Source: Rhodococcoides kyotonense (GTDB lineage Bacteria; Actinomycetota; Actinomycetes; Mycobacteriales; Mycobacteriaceae). Taken from it: a stretch of DNA of 64,000 nt. How positions within the stretch are numbered: the first letter of the stretch is position 1; every line of letters begins with the position of its first letter. The stretch is from contig NZ_LVHI01000011.1 of assembly GCF_001645385.1 (NCBI RefSeq), positions 1 through 64,000 on the forward strand, read 5' to 3'. The notes beneath the pieces were generated by a model. It saw only the letters and a program-made list of their open reading frames with translations. It searched no databases and had not been told where the DNA came from. This document shows, in pieces, positions 17,096 through 25,610 of the stretch. Both the position numbers and the translations under genes were made by a program.

Positions 17096-18238
17096 ATGTC
17101 GACTCTCTCTCGTTCGCTCGTCGCTGTCTGCGCGACCGCATCTCTGGTGTTCGCCGGGGCCACTACCGCATTCGCGGACGAGGTCGATCGGACGCCGGGC
17201 ACCGTCGTCGCGGTCGAGGAGTTGGCACCGGAACTGTGGCTTCCCGGCACTGCCGAGGCCAAGCGCATCACGTACTGGACCGTCGGGTCGGACAATCGGC
17301 CCGCACTGAGCACCGGTGCGTTCTTCGTCCCCGAAGGCACTGCGCCCGAGGGTGGTTGGCCTGTCATCGGATGGGCGCATGGCACCTCGGGTGTCGACGA
17401 CGCGTGCGCGCCCTCGTTGGTCGGCCCTGCCGATCCCGAGCGTGACCGACAGTACCTGGGGGCCTGGCTCGGACAGGGGTACGCCATCGCGGCGACGGAT
17501 TACGTCGGCCTCGGGACACCGGGCATCATGCCGTATCTCGATGGCAAGGTCTCCGCGCACAGCGTCGTCGATTCGGTGAAGGCATCGCGAGCGGTCGACG
17601 CGTCCCTGTCCGACAAGTGGGTCGTCGTCGGCCAGTCGCAGGGCGGTGGCGCAGCGATCACAACGGCCCGCTACGCGACGGAATACGGTGGCCCCGAACT
17701 GGATTACCGCGGCGCCGTCGGCACCGGTGTTCCGGCGAACATCGAATTGGCATTGCTGCCACTGGGGCCCGGTGTGCTGCCGGTATCGGCCAGCAAAGCG
17801 CTGACGACGTATCTGCTGTACATCCTGTCCGGGCTGCGCGAGGCGCATCCGGAGGTCGACATCGACTCGTACCTCACCGAGGAAGGAAGGCGAGCAGTCG
17901 ACAAGGCCGAAACGTTGTGCGTCATCGAGGCCGAGGAAGAGTTCGATGGCCTGGTGTCGGGTGATCTGTTCTCGAGACCGCTCAACCAGATTCCCAACTA
18001 TTACGGCCTGCTCAACGACTACATGGGTGTGCCGACGAGTGGCTACGACCGACCGGTCTTCATCGGCCAAGGTCTGACCGACGTGGATGTGCCTGCGCCG
18101 GCGGCGCTTTCGCTTGTCGCCCAGATGAGACTGAACGGCCAAGACGTCCGTCTTCACACCTATCCCACCGACCACAGCGGTGCACTACTTCAGTCACAGG
18201 CGGATTCCATCCCGTTCGTGAAGCAACTGTTCGAATAG
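17096..18238 (+). CDS. Secreted alpha/beta-hydrolase, LIP-type lipase
   Basis: A 380-aa protein with a clear Sec signal peptide (hydrophobic core about 8-24, cleavage near AFADEV). The nucleophile elbow is GQSQGG with Ser181; an oxyanion segment WAHGTSG lies near residue 95, and the final PTDHSG histidine near 360 completes a plausible triad. The overall pattern matches the secretory lipase (LIP) family that includes Candida lipases and actinobacterial homologues acting on triacylglycerols or esters. It probably acts outside the membrane. It is monocistronic: 45 bp from the VIT1 gene and 35 bp from rtcB. Confidence 0.85.
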   Translation: MSTLSRSLVAVCATASLVFAGATTAFADEVDRTPGTVVAVEELAPELWLPGTAEAKRITYWTVGSDNRPALSTGAFFVPEGTAPEGGWPVIGWAHGTSGVDDACAPSLVGPADPERDRQYLGAWLGQGYAIAATDYVGLGTPGIMPYLDGKVSAHSVVDSVKASRAVDASLSDKWVVVGQSQGGGAAITTARYATEYGGPELDYRGAVGTGVPANIELALLPLGPGVLPVSASKALTTYLLYILSGLREAHPEVDIDSYLTEEGRRAVDKAETLCVIEAEEEFDGLVSGDLFSRPLNQIPNYYGLLNDYMGVPTSGYDRPVFIGQGLTDVDVPAPAALSLVAQMRLNGQDVRLHTYPTDHSGALLQSQADSIPFVKQLFE

Positions 18239-18273
18239 CGCCTCCTCCTCCGAGGGGGCTGAAAGGAAACATC

Positions 18274-19455
18274 ATGCCCCCGAAGAAGGTGGGCTCGAAG
18301 CTGCTCAACTGGGCTTCCCACATCGAGGACAACACGCTTGCGCAGGCGCGGGAGACCGCGTCCATGCCCTTCGTGCATCCGCACGTCGCCCTGATGCCCG
18401 ACGCGCACAGCGGTATGGGCAGTGCCGTCGGCACGGTCATCCCGACGCTCGGCGCGGTCATACCAGCGGCCGTCGGTGTCGACATCGGCTGCGGAATGAT
18501 CGGTGTACGAACGGGATTCACCAAGTCAGACCTCGGGGACCGCAACCTCGCCGACCTCCGGGCGGCGATCGAGCGGGCTATCCCTGTGTCCATGGGCAAC
18601 TACAACCGTGGATTCGACGTATGGGACTTCACCGCCTCGAAGCTCGCGGAGTTGGAGGGACTTGCCGAGGCCAACGGCGTCGATCTGTCGCACTCGCCGA
18701 AGTGGCGTGAGCAGCTTGGATCGTTGGGATCGGGCAACCACTTCCTCGAATTGTGTTTGGACACAACTGATTCTGTGTGGCTCTTTCTGCACAGCGGATC
18801 CAGGGGTGTCGGGAACAAGATCGCGAAGAAGCACATCGCGATTGCGCAGCGGTTGTGCAAGCAGTGGTGGATCGATCTGCCGAACAAGGACCTCGCCTAC
18901 ATTCCCGAGGGAGTGCCCGAATTCGGCCGGTACATCGAGGATTTGAAGTGGGCGCAGCGGTTCGCCTACCTCAACCGGGCCGAGATGATGGACCGGTTCG
19001 CTGTCGTCTTCGCCCAGTGGATGGGTGTCGACGATCACCACGAACTCGAGCGAATAAACTGCCATCACAACTACACCGTGAAGGAGAAGCACGGAAACAA
19101 GGACGTGTGGCTGACGCGTAAGGGCGCCGTCGATGCGCACGAGGGCGTCAAGGCGATGATCCCCGGCTCGATGGGGACGAGGTCGTACGTCGTCGTCGGC
19201 AAGGGGAGTGCCGCAGGTCTGTGCTCGGCGCCGCACGGCGCCGGACGGAGGTTCTCGCGGACCGAGGCGAGGAGGCGCTACACCGTCGAGGATCTGCGGA
19301 AGCGAATGGTAGGCATCGAATTTCGCGACGGCGAAGAGTTCGTTGACGAAATCCCCGACGCCTACAAGGACATCGACATCGTCATGGCCGACGCGGTCGA
19401 TCTCGTCGACATCGAGCACGAGTTGCGGCAGATCCTGAATGTGAAGGGGACATAG
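18274..19455 (+). CDS. rtcB: RtcB-family RNA ligase
   Basis: A 393-aa member of the RtcB 3'-phosphate RNA ligase family, which joins 2',3'-cyclic phosphate or 3'-phosphate ends to 5'-OH ends using GTP and Mn2+. Signature stretches are PDAHSGMGSAVGTVIP, VGVDIGCGMIGVRT (metal-binding Asp and Cys), GSLGSGNHFLEL, a CHHNYTVKEKHG histidine cluster and SAPHGAGRRFSRTEAR near the guanylated histidine. It is shorter than E. coli RtcB but typical of the actinobacterial form (Rv2631). No archease gene is adjacent. An unusually long RNA hairpin follows the stop codon (19485-19545). Confidence 0.93.
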   Translation: MPPKKVGSKLLNWASHIEDNTLAQARETASMPFVHPHVALMPDAHSGMGSAVGTVIPTLGAVIPAAVGVDIGCGMIGVRTGFTKSDLGDRNLADLRAAIERAIPVSMGNYNRGFDVWDFTASKLAELEGLAEANGVDLSHSPKWREQLGSLGSGNHFLELCLDTTDSVWLFLHSGSRGVGNKIAKKHIAIAQRLCKQWWIDLPNKDLAYIPEGVPEFGRYIEDLKWAQRFAYLNRAEMMDRFAVVFAQWMGVDDHHELERINCHHNYTVKEKHGNKDVWLTRKGAVDAHEGVKAMIPGSMGTRSYVVVGKGSAAGLCSAPHGAGRRFSRTEARRRYTVEDLRKRMVGIEFRDGEEFVDEIPDAYKDIDIVMADAVDLVDIEHELRQILNVKGT

Positions 19456-19484
19456 CGCTTGAAAGCTCGGCGTCGGGCCGTCGC

Positions 19485-19545
19485 AAATTTACCCTCCTGT
19501 TGTGTGGCTTTCGGTGCTCGAACCGCACAATAGGAGGGTGAATTT
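19485..19545 (+). terminator. 23-bp hairpin downstream of rtcB
   Basis: Arms 19485-19507 and 19523-19545 pair over all 23 positions as plus-strand RNA: 20 Watson-Crick pairs plus three G-U wobbles, with a 15-nt loop. Read on the minus strand the same three positions become A-C mismatches. The structure is therefore built for the rtcB transcript. One arm contains ACCCTCCT and the other AGGAGGGT. The four T after the second arm give only a weak termination tract. Confidence 0.75.
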
Positions 19546-19559
19546 TGCTCGGCGGGGCG

Positions 19560-20576
19560 TCACAACCATTTCTGACGCTTGAACACGAGGTACAGCACGC
19601 CGGAGCAGGCGAGCATCGTCAGCAATGCGAGCGGATAGCCGATGTGCCACTTCAGTTCTGGCATGTAGTCGAAGTTCATCCCGTAGATCGCAGCGATCAG
19701 CGACGGTGCGAACAATATCGCGCCCCACGACGAGATCTTCTTTGTCTGCTCCGTCTGATCTAAGCTGACCTGCGTCATCGCGCGCATCTCGTCGTTCTGT
19801 TGTTGCGCAACGAGAGTCGCGTTCGTCTGCAACGCATTTTGCAGGTTGACGCGGAACGCTTCCACACGTTCTGCGATGCGCACACAATGGTCGAGCACAT
19901 CGCGGAGATTACGCTGGAGTTCGATGTCGACGTCGTACTTGTCTTCACCACGCTTGAGCGATTCGATCATGGCCACCAAGGGTGCGGCGGCGCGTTGGAA
20001 TTCGGTTACCTCGCGCGAGAGGGTGTAGATGCGTCGGGATACCGAGGGATCGCGGGAGAAGAGCTGGTCCTCGATTTCGTCGATGTCGTTCTGCAGCCCC
20101 ACCACGACGGGTTCGTACTCGTCGACGACCTGGTCGAGAATGGCGTAGAGGACGGCTTGCGTTCCCTGCCGTAACAGGTCGGGTGTCTCTTCGAGTCGTT
20201 TGCGGACCGTCCCCAGCTCGGGGGACTCGGCGTGGCGGATGGTGACGACGAAGTCCGGACCGAGGAACACATGGAGTTCGCCGAATTCGACCTTTTCGGT
20301 CTCGTCGATGTAGCGAGCGGGCCGCAGCACTACGAACAGCTGGTCGCCGTAGCGTTCGAGCTTGGGCCGCTGATGTGCTGCGATTGCGTCCTCGACAGCA
20401 AGGTGGTGCAGACCGAATTCGGCTGCGATGGAAGCGATCTCATCGTCGCCGGGTCGATAAAGGCCGATCCAGGCCATGCCGTTGCGCTCGCGCATCGCCT
20501 CGTAGGTGTGGTCGAGGCTGTCGGGGTCCGCGGTGCGCACGCCGTCGACGTAGACAGCGTTGTCGACGATCGGCAA
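19560..20576 (-). CDS. corA: CorA-family magnesium/cobalt transporter
   Basis: A 338-aa protein. The N-terminal cytoplasmic alpha/beta domain and long stalk helix occupy about 1-275. Two membrane helices lie at the C-terminus. The first ends in the diagnostic YGMNF motif (GMN selectivity filter) and the second ends in the short basic tail VFKRQKWL. It forms pentameric channels for Mg2+, or Co2+/Ni2+ in some members. Length and motif fit the actinobacterial CorA group. It converges on rtcB, with the long hairpin between. Confidence 0.94.
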   Translation of the reverse strand: MPIVDNAVYVDGVRTADPDSLDHTYEAMRERNGMAWIGLYRPGDDEIASIAAEFGLHHLAVEDAIAAHQRPKLERYGDQLFVVLRPARYIDETEKVEFGELHVFLGPDFVVTIRHAESPELGTVRKRLEETPDLLRQGTQAVLYAILDQVVDEYEPVVVGLQNDIDEIEDQLFSRDPSVSRRIYTLSREVTEFQRAAAPLVAMIESLKRGEDKYDVDIELQRNLRDVLDHCVRIAERVEAFRVNLQNALQTNATLVAQQQNDEMRAMTQVSLDQTEQTKKISSWGAILFAPSLIAAIYGMNFDYMPELKWHIGYPLALLTMLACSGVLYLVFKRQKWL

Positions 20577-20654
20577 CGTTCCTCACTCTGGTCTGTGGGA
20601 GTTCGTACAGTGCAAAGCCTGCCAGACCGGTGCGTCAGCCGTCAGAATGGGTGG

Positions 20655-21089
20655 ATGGATCAGCGCATTCACTTCACGACGCTTGCGACCCCTGACCTCG
20701 ACGCTGCCCGCGCCTTCTACCGCGATGGCCTCGGCTGGACCGCCCTGTTGGACGTCCCCGGCGAAATCCTGTTCTTTCAGATCGGCCCAGGGCTGGTCAT
20801 GGGGTTGTTCGACGCGCAGAGGTTCACGGAGGACCTCGGGCACGATGGCGGCCCGGCCAAGGTCAGCGGGTTGACGTTGTCGCATAACGTCGACGGTCCC
20901 GCCGAGGTCGACGAGATCGTCGACCGCGCTGTCAAGGCCGGCGCGACGCTGGTGAAGCCGCCCCAGCAAGCGGCATTCGGTGGGTATCACGGGCATTTTT
21001 CCGACCCGAACGGTGTGCTGTGGGAAATCTGCCACAACCCGGGCTTCTCCATCGCCGACGACGGGACCGTTCGGCTGCAAGAGCTGTAG
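20655..21089 (+). CDS. VOC-family (glyoxalase/bleomycin-resistance fold) protein
   Basis: A 144-aa vicinal-oxygen-chelate protein. It opens with IHFTTLATPDLDAARAFYRDGLGW and has the second-half signature HGHFSDPNGVLWEICHNPGF, with conserved metal-ligand candidates His and Glu. VOC proteins include glyoxalases, dioxygenases and drug-binding proteins. Nothing nearby specifies the substrate. ATG 20655 is the only in-frame start giving a normal VOC length. It is divergent from corA. Confidence 0.86.
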   Translation: MDQRIHFTTLATPDLDAARAFYRDGLGWTALLDVPGEILFFQIGPGLVMGLFDAQRFTEDLGHDGGPAKVSGLTLSHNVDGPAEVDEIVDRAVKAGATLVKPPQQAAFGGYHGHFSDPNGVLWEICHNPGFSIADDGTVRLQEL

Positions 21090-21278
21090 CCGCCCCCCCA
21101 AGCGCGCAGGTTGCAGTGACTGCGCGGGTTGCAACGTGCGCGCCGGCTGGAAGGTGCGCGGGGGGTGGGGCGGGTCGAATCCTCACCCCGATTCCCAATC
21201 CTCAGCCCATGCATCGAGTGAGAATTCGAGTTTCGCATGAGCCTGCGGTGCCCCGGTCGTTCATAGCCGGGAGCGGAG
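21090..21278. other. Intergenic stretch with imperfect GCGCG-centred repeats
   Basis: No gene is seen. About 21100-21170 holds two or three imperfect copies of a roughly 20-bp unit (GCGCGCAGGTTGCAGTGAC, then TGCGCGGGTTGCAACGTGC, then a more diverged copy). They are flanked by a C-tract (from about 21093) and a G-tract (about 21160-21170) that can pair. It marks the edge of the accessory patch that follows. Confidence 0.4.
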
Positions 21279-21659
21279 CTACCTCGGGCCCTGCGCCGAG
21301 ATTCCCGACGCGTTCTCCCGATCGGTATCTGCAGTGTCGGTAAAGAACTTCCTGAATACCGCTTGCATGGCCATGACAACGTCGATGTGACTTTGCAGCA
21401 CGTCGACAAGGTTGTTCGGGCCGCCTGCTGCTTTCTCGGAGAAACGTGTCGCAAGACTAATTCCGGATGGAAGGCTGCCGAGCCCCTTCACGTCTGCTAG
21501 CAGACCCGCTTCAAGTTGGTGGTCGGAGAGCTTGGAGAGGAAGTCGGTGCACGCGTAATCACACTTTCGAGCCGCCTCTGGCGACAAGTACAGTTGCCCG
21601 GACTCCGCGGCTTCTGATAGCGAATTCCAATATGCGACAGCGGGACCCACTGAATTCAT
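21279..21659 (-). CDS. Hypothetical helical protein paired with a DUF3558 lipoprotein
   Basis: A 126-aa soluble protein predicted to be mostly helical. It has no signal peptide and a Ser/Asp-rich C-terminus. I do not recognise the family. It begins 6 bp after the stop of the DUF3558 lipoprotein gene on the same strand, so the pair is very likely co-transcribed. Size and helical content recall the secreted helical proteins that accompany DUF3558 genes in nocardiae and rhodococci, but no WxG motif is visible. The local base composition looks less GC-rich than the flanking genes, consistent with an acquired module. Confidence 0.6.
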   Translation of the reverse strand: MNSVGPAVAYWNSLSEAAESGQLYLSPEAARKCDYACTDFLSKLSDHQLEAGLLADVKGLGSLPSGISLATRFSEKAAGGPNNLVDVLQSHIDVVMAMQAVFRKFFTDTADTDRENASGISAQGPR

Positions 21660-21665
21660 TGCGGC

Positions 21666-22196
21666 TCATCTCGTATGGGGCGGGAAGGAGGCCAACAGGT
21701 CAGTTGCATGCGCGAGCAGTACCGTGCATGGGTCGAGCTTTGCGCGCTCGCTGCCTATGACATCGACCGAGGTTTTGATTGTTCCGTCTACCGATGCCAT
21801 TGCAAGGTTGCAGTTCTCAGGCTGACCACGGATGTTCGTTTGGTAGCGAACTGCCTGTCGCTCTTGCACAGCTACGTCGATAACGTCTGAGTATGTCGAG
21901 TCCGCACGGGCATCGTCGAGAGTGTAGTCATTTGAGAATCGCACACTGAAGAAGTACCAAGGTGTGCTAATCGGGCCCCGCCAAGCGCACATGGTCCAGT
22001 CGTCAACGACCACACCATCGGACCACGTTTTCTGGCTGGCCGGATCCAACCCCGTCCCCGCGATGGCGTCTGCGGGGATGCTGCAGGGATCCCAACGCTC
22101 CTGAGGGACCCCCGTGACCTCGACCCCATCTACGCCGCTCCCACATCCGGCGGTCAAAAAGGTAACAGCAGCGATCACCGCCCACTGTTTTCGCAT
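21666..22196 (-). CDS. DUF3558-family lipoprotein
   Basis: A 176-aa protein. The signal (MRKQWAVIAAVTFLTAGCGS) ends in lipobox TAGC with Cys17. The mature part has the DUF3558 hallmark: RWDPCSIPADAIAGTGLDP followed by WTMCAWRG and paired cysteines late in the chain (ENCNLAMA, LDPCTVLL). The start MRKQW at 22196 is chosen because the longer frame to 22253 puts residues before the signal peptide. DUF3558 lipoproteins are common, mostly uncharacterised surface proteins in mycolate actinobacteria. It is co-transcribed with the helical gene downstream. Confidence 0.82.
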   Translation of the reverse strand: MRKQWAVIAAVTFLTAGCGSGVDGVEVTGVPQERWDPCSIPADAIAGTGLDPASQKTWSDGVVVDDWTMCAWRGPISTPWYFFSVRFSNDYTLDDARADSTYSDVIDVAVQERQAVRYQTNIRGQPENCNLAMASVDGTIKTSVDVIGSERAKLDPCTVLLAHATDLLASFPPHTR

Positions 22197-22317
22197 CGGC
22201 CCCCCTCGTCGCTGTCGAGGGTTTAGACGCAGAGGCAGGCGGCGCGGTTCCATGACGTAGTCGGCCGATAAGCCGCATCCGGCCCTGAACGACCACTATG
22301 GCCAACGACGGCAGCTC

Positions 22318-22596
22318 TCAGTCGCTCGGTACCAACAAGATCACCGTCGTGTCCTCGTCGGCCAAGGTTCCAGCTCGGGGCGTCGTACCGGCGACCAGAC
22401 CTGTCGCATCGGGGGAGCTGGCGATCACATTGTCGAAACCGGCCTCGCTGAGTCTTTCCGTCGCACCGAACACCGACATCCCCGTCACGTTGGGTACCCG
22501 GATCAGCTCACCAGCCTGTGCGACCCCGGCCGCACCGAACGATACGGCTCCCGCGACCACCACACCCGCCACTACCTTTCTCATCGAAGTTCTCAT
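22318..22596 (-). CDS. Small secreted single PASTA-like protein
   Basis: A 92-aa protein. A Sec signal peptide (basic MRTSMRKVVAG, hydrophobic core, AQAG cleavage site) is followed by about 65 residues resembling one PASTA repeat: VPNVTGMSVFGATERLSEAGF, then a P/T-rich turn and a final hydrophobic strand VILLV. PASTA domains bind uncross-linked muropeptides or beta-lactams and normally occur in tandem in PknB or penicillin-binding proteins; here one stands alone. A second gene of the same plan is at 29753-30058. It may act as a soluble periplasmic ligand-binding protein. Function unknown. Confidence 0.72.
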   Translation of the reverse strand: MRTSMRKVVAGVVVAGAVSFGAAGVAQAGELIRVPNVTGMSVFGATERLSEAGFDNVIASSPDATGLVAGTTPRAGTLADEDTTVILLVPSD

Positions 22597-22703
22597 GTCC
22601 CCATCGTCATCTGCACCTGGGACGGCCGGCAGCGTTCGAGGTACCAAGCCCATACCGATCGACTCCCGGAGGTCACGGCCGAATCAAGTGCGACCATTAC
22701 CCC

Positions 22704-23321
22704 GTGCTCGTAGATGTCCTCGGTTCTGTCGGTATCGCCGCGTTCGCGGCCTCCGGTGCGTTGATCGGTGTCCGGAAACGCCTGGACCTGTTCGGCGTGT
22801 GCGTCGTCGGCATCACGACGGGCATCGGCGGCGGCATCATCCGCGACCTTCTACTGGGCATTCATCCGCCGACGTCGCTCGACCAGTGGCCCAACATCGC
22901 GGTGGCGTTGGCGTCGTCGCTACTGGTGTTCGTCGCGCATCCCGCCATGAGCCGGGTACGTCGAGGCGTCCTGATCTTCGACGCATTCGGAATGGGCCTG
23001 TTCGCGTCGACGGGTGCAACGATCGCCCTCGACACCGGCGGCAGCTCACTGGCTGCCTGCCTCATCGGTGCGACGACGGCCGTCGCCGGTGGCGTCATCC
23101 GTGACGTCCTGGTCAACGAGGTTCCGTTGTTGCTTCGTCGCGACCTCTATGCGGTGCCCGCGTTGCTCGGCTCGACGACGGTAGCGGCCGTCGTGGGCTT
23201 CGGGTGGCCCGTGAACATCGGACTGATCGCGGGGACCGTCATCGCGACCGGCCTGCGCCTTCTTGCGCTGTGGCGACGCTGGAATCTACCCATTGCCCGA
23301 CGTTTGCCCGCCGAAGACTAG
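22704..23321 (+). CDS. TRIC-type/UPF0126 cation channel family protein
   Basis: A 205-aa protein with seven predicted membrane segments in two similar halves: [27 protein letters not shown] and later [20 protein letters not shown]. The duplicated GGGxIRDxL motif is the hallmark of prokaryotic TRIC (UPF0126/YadS) channels, which conduct monovalent cations. The start is GTG 22704. It ends only 5 bp before the TCTCAG pair that precedes mprA, so mprA transcription must start immediately downstream. Confidence 0.88.
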   Translation: MLVDVLGSVGIAAFAASGALIGVRKRLDLFGVCVVGITTGIGGGIIRDLLLGIHPPTSLDQWPNIAVALASSLLVFVAHPAMSRVRRGVLIFDAFGMGLFASTGATIALDTGGSSLAACLIGATTAVAGGVIRDVLVNEVPLLLRRDLYAVPALLGSTTVAAVVGFGWPVNIGLIAGTVIATGLRLLALWRRWNLPIARRLPAED

Positions 23322-23326
23322 GACCC

Positions 23327-23343
23327 TCTCAGACATATCTCAG
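23327..23343 (+). promoter_or_regulatory. Paired TCTCAG direct repeat upstream of mprA (candidate MprA box)
   Basis: TCTCAG at 23327-23332 and again at 23338-23343 are spaced exactly 11 bp start-to-start. The same hexamer pair with the same spacing lies upstream of pepD (25512-25528). MprA of M. tuberculosis autoregulates and controls pepD through direct-repeat boxes, so these are candidate MprA sites. Confidence 0.75.
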
Positions 23344-23365
23344 TCCGTCGGGCCAAACTGTAACG

Positions 23366-24052
23366 ATGCGCATCCTGGTTGTCGACGACGATCGAGCCGT
23401 CCGAGACTCGCTTCGGCGGTCCCTCACCTTCAACGGTTACACGGTCGAACTCGCTGTCGACGGCTTGGATGCACTCGAGAAGATCGCGGCGGCTCGCCCC
23501 GACGCGTTGGTTCTCGACGTCATGATGCCCCGCCTCGACGGCCTCGAAGTGTGCCGCCGGCTGCGCAGCACCGGCGACGACCTTCCGATCCTCGTCCTAA
23601 CCGCCCGCGACTCGGTGTCCGAGCGCGTGGCAGGCCTCGACGCGGGTGCCGACGACTATCTGCCGAAGCCTTTCGCGCTCGAAGAACTTCTCGCGCGACT
23701 CCGCGCCCTTCTTCGTCGCACGGCGATGGAAGCAGGCGAAGAATCGGAAGCGATGGAATTCGCCGACCTCTCGCTGGACCCGGTGACGCGCGAAGTCACA
23801 CGCGGCGGTCGGTCGATCAGCCTGACCCGCACCGAGTTCTCCCTGATGGAGATGCTCATGATGAACCCACGTCGGGTTCTGACGCGCAGCCGCATCCTCG
23901 AAGAGGTGTGGGGCTACGACTTCCCGACGTCGGGCAATGCGCTCGAGGTGTACGTGGGGTATCTGCGTCGCAAGACCGAGGCCGACGGTGAGCCGCGCCT
24001 GATCCACACTGTCCGTGGTGTCGGATACGTTCTCCGCGAAACGCCTCCGTGA
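23366..24052 (+). CDS. mprA: Two-component response regulator MprA
   Basis: A 228-aa OmpR/PhoB-type regulator. The receiver domain opens [18 protein letters not shown]; the phosphoacceptor is Asp51 in [16 protein letters not shown], and the conserved switch residues are in [26 protein letters not shown]. The C-terminal winged helix includes [22 protein letters not shown] and [12 protein letters not shown]. It is closest in sequence and context to MprA (Rv0981), the envelope-stress and persistence regulator that controls pepD and sigma factors. The stop overlaps the mprB start by one base. The TCTCAG pair 23-39 bp upstream suggests autoregulation. Confidence 0.95.
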   Translation: MRILVVDDDRAVRDSLRRSLTFNGYTVELAVDGLDALEKIAAARPDALVLDVMMPRLDGLEVCRRLRSTGDDLPILVLTARDSVSERVAGLDAGADDYLPKPFALEELLARLRALLRRTAMEAGEESEAMEFADLSLDPVTREVTRGGRSISLTRTEFSLMEMLMMNPRRVLTRSRILEEVWGYDFPTSGNALEVYVGYLRRKTEADGEPRLIHTVRGVGYVLRETPP

Positions 24053-25503
24053 TGGTCGCTCCTTTCGCTCGACGGCCTCCTGGCCCACTCACCACCGACT
24101 CGTCGATGCGTCCCCCGATGCCGTTGACCCGGTCGGTGTCGCTGCGTTGGCGCGTGACGCTCCTCGCGGCGTCGGTGGTGGCCATCGCCGTCGCGGTGAT
24201 GGCGATCGCGGCCTACGCGGTGGTGTCCCGCGCCCTGTACGGCGACGTCGACAACCAATTGCGGAGTCGCGCAGACGCGTTGATCAACAGCAACGTCGTC
24301 ACGTTCGACCCGCGGTATGTGGCCGGTGCGACGCTGTACAGCACCGATGTGTCCGTCGCACTGATCTTCCCGGACCTCACCAAGTACGTCCCGCCTGGCT
24401 CGAAGGTGCCGATCGGCGAGGACGAGATCGCCGTCGCCGAGGGCAAGGTCGACAGTTCGCTGCGCACGGTCGACGGACAACGCGTTCTCAGTCAGCGTGC
24501 GATGGACGGCAGCGCGATCGTCATCGCCCAAAGACTCTCTCCCACAGGACAAGTGCTCGACCGGCTCGCGTGGGTTCTGCTCATCGTGGGTGGCTGCGGT
24601 GTCGTACTCGCAGCAGGGGCGGGAATGGCCGTCGGCAGAACAGGTCTGAGGCCGATCGCGCGACTGACCGCGGCCGCCGAACGCGTCGCGCGTACCGACG
24701 ACTTGACGCCTATTCCAGTAACCGGCGACGACGAATTGGCCCGGCTCACCGAGAGTTTCAACACGATGCTTCGGGCTCTGGCCGAATCCCGCGGGAGGCA
24801 AAGCCGTCTCGTCGCCGACGCCGGTCACGAACTCCGGACGCCGTTGACGTCGCTGCGCACGAACATGGAGCTGCTGATCGCGTCGGGACGTCCTGGGGCG
24901 CCGTCGATTCCGGACGAAGACATGGCAGAACTGCGATCCGACGTCGTCGCACAGATTCAGGAATTGTCGACGCTCGTCGGCGATCTCGTCGACCTGGCCC
25001 GTGAGGATGCGCCCGAGACGGTGTTCGAGCGGGTCGATCTTGCCGACGCCGTCGAACGCAGTCTCGAGCGTGCGCGACGTCGCCGCAACGAGATCGAGTT
25101 CAAAGCCGTCCTCGAACCGTGGTTCGTGTACGGCGATCAGGCGGGACTGTCACGCGCCGTACTGAATATTCTGGACAATGCGGCCAAATGGAGTCCCAGT
25201 GGCGGTGAAGTGCGCGTCATCATGCGTCAGATCGGCAATGGGCTCATGGAATTGACCGTCGACGACGCGGGCCCGGGCATTCCGGAAGAAGACCGCGAGC
25301 TGGTGTTCGAGCGCTTCTACCGTTCGACGGCGTCTCGCTCGATGCCGGGCTCCGGGCTGGGACTCGCGATCGTGCGTCAGGTCGTCATCAAGCACGGTGG
25401 GACTATCGGCGTCGAGGTCTCGGACCGTGGTGGGGCTCTGATTCGGGTCGTCTTGCCTGGTGAAAGTGGTATCGACCCGTCTGGAACAGTCTCGGCAAAC
25501 TGA
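24052..25503 (+). CDS. mprB: Sensor histidine kinase MprB
   Basis: A 483-aa membrane kinase. TM1 is about 34-58, followed by an extracytoplasmic sensor loop of about 110 residues, TM2 about 172-195 and a HAMP linker. The dimerisation/phosphotransfer motif is DAGHELRTPLTSLRTN with His259, and the ATPase domain shows NILDNAAKWSPSG, DDAGPGIPEED and GSGLGLAIV. It phosphorylates MprA. In mycobacteria the loop binds DnaK and senses unfolded extracytoplasmic protein. ATG 24052 (TGATG overlap with mprA) is used; a GTG at 24049 would add one residue. Confidence 0.95.
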   Translation: MVAPFARRPPGPLTTDSSMRPPMPLTRSVSLRWRVTLLAASVVAIAVAVMAIAAYAVVSRALYGDVDNQLRSRADALINSNVVTFDPRYVAGATLYSTDVSVALIFPDLTKYVPPGSKVPIGEDEIAVAEGKVDSSLRTVDGQRVLSQRAMDGSAIVIAQRLSPTGQVLDRLAWVLLIVGGCGVVLAAGAGMAVGRTGLRPIARLTAAAERVARTDDLTPIPVTGDDELARLTESFNTMLRALAESRGRQSRLVADAGHELRTPLTSLRTNMELLIASGRPGAPSIPDEDMAELRSDVVAQIQELSTLVGDLVDLAREDAPETVFERVDLADAVERSLERARRRRNEIEFKAVLEPWFVYGDQAGLSRAVLNILDNAAKWSPSGGEVRVIMRQIGNGLMELTVDDAGPGIPEEDRELVFERFYRSTASRSMPGSGLGLAIVRQVVIKHGGTIGVEVSDRGGALIRVVLPGESGIDPSGTVSAN

Positions 25504-25511
25504 TAGCTCTG

Positions 25512-25528
25512 TCTCAGCGCGCTCTCAG
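25512..25528 (+). promoter_or_regulatory. Paired TCTCAG direct repeat upstream of pepD (candidate MprA box)
   Basis: TCTCAG at 25512-25517 and 25523-25528 have an 11-bp start-to-start spacing identical to the mprA copy. A third, isolated TTCTCAG occurs near 25571. The site lies between mprB and pepD, indicating that pepD has its own MprA-responsive promoter in addition to readthrough. Confidence 0.76.
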
Positions 25529-25610
25529 TCCCGCACGGCAAAGTAGTCGTTAACAAGGCGGGCGACCTCGTTCTCAGGGCGAGGTTTCTACTGAAAGAAG
25601 CGACAAGCCG

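Noticed and set aside
15713-18175. An 820-residue minus-strand open frame across the VIT1 and lipase genes
   Set aside because: It is Arg/Gln/His-rich low-complexity sequence antisense to two well-supported genes; a typical high-GC artefact.
21165-21215. A GGGTCGAATCC segment resembling a tRNA T-arm, considered as an attachment-site remnant
   Set aside because: No acceptor or anticodon stems can be drawn around it and no second copy flanks the accessory genes.
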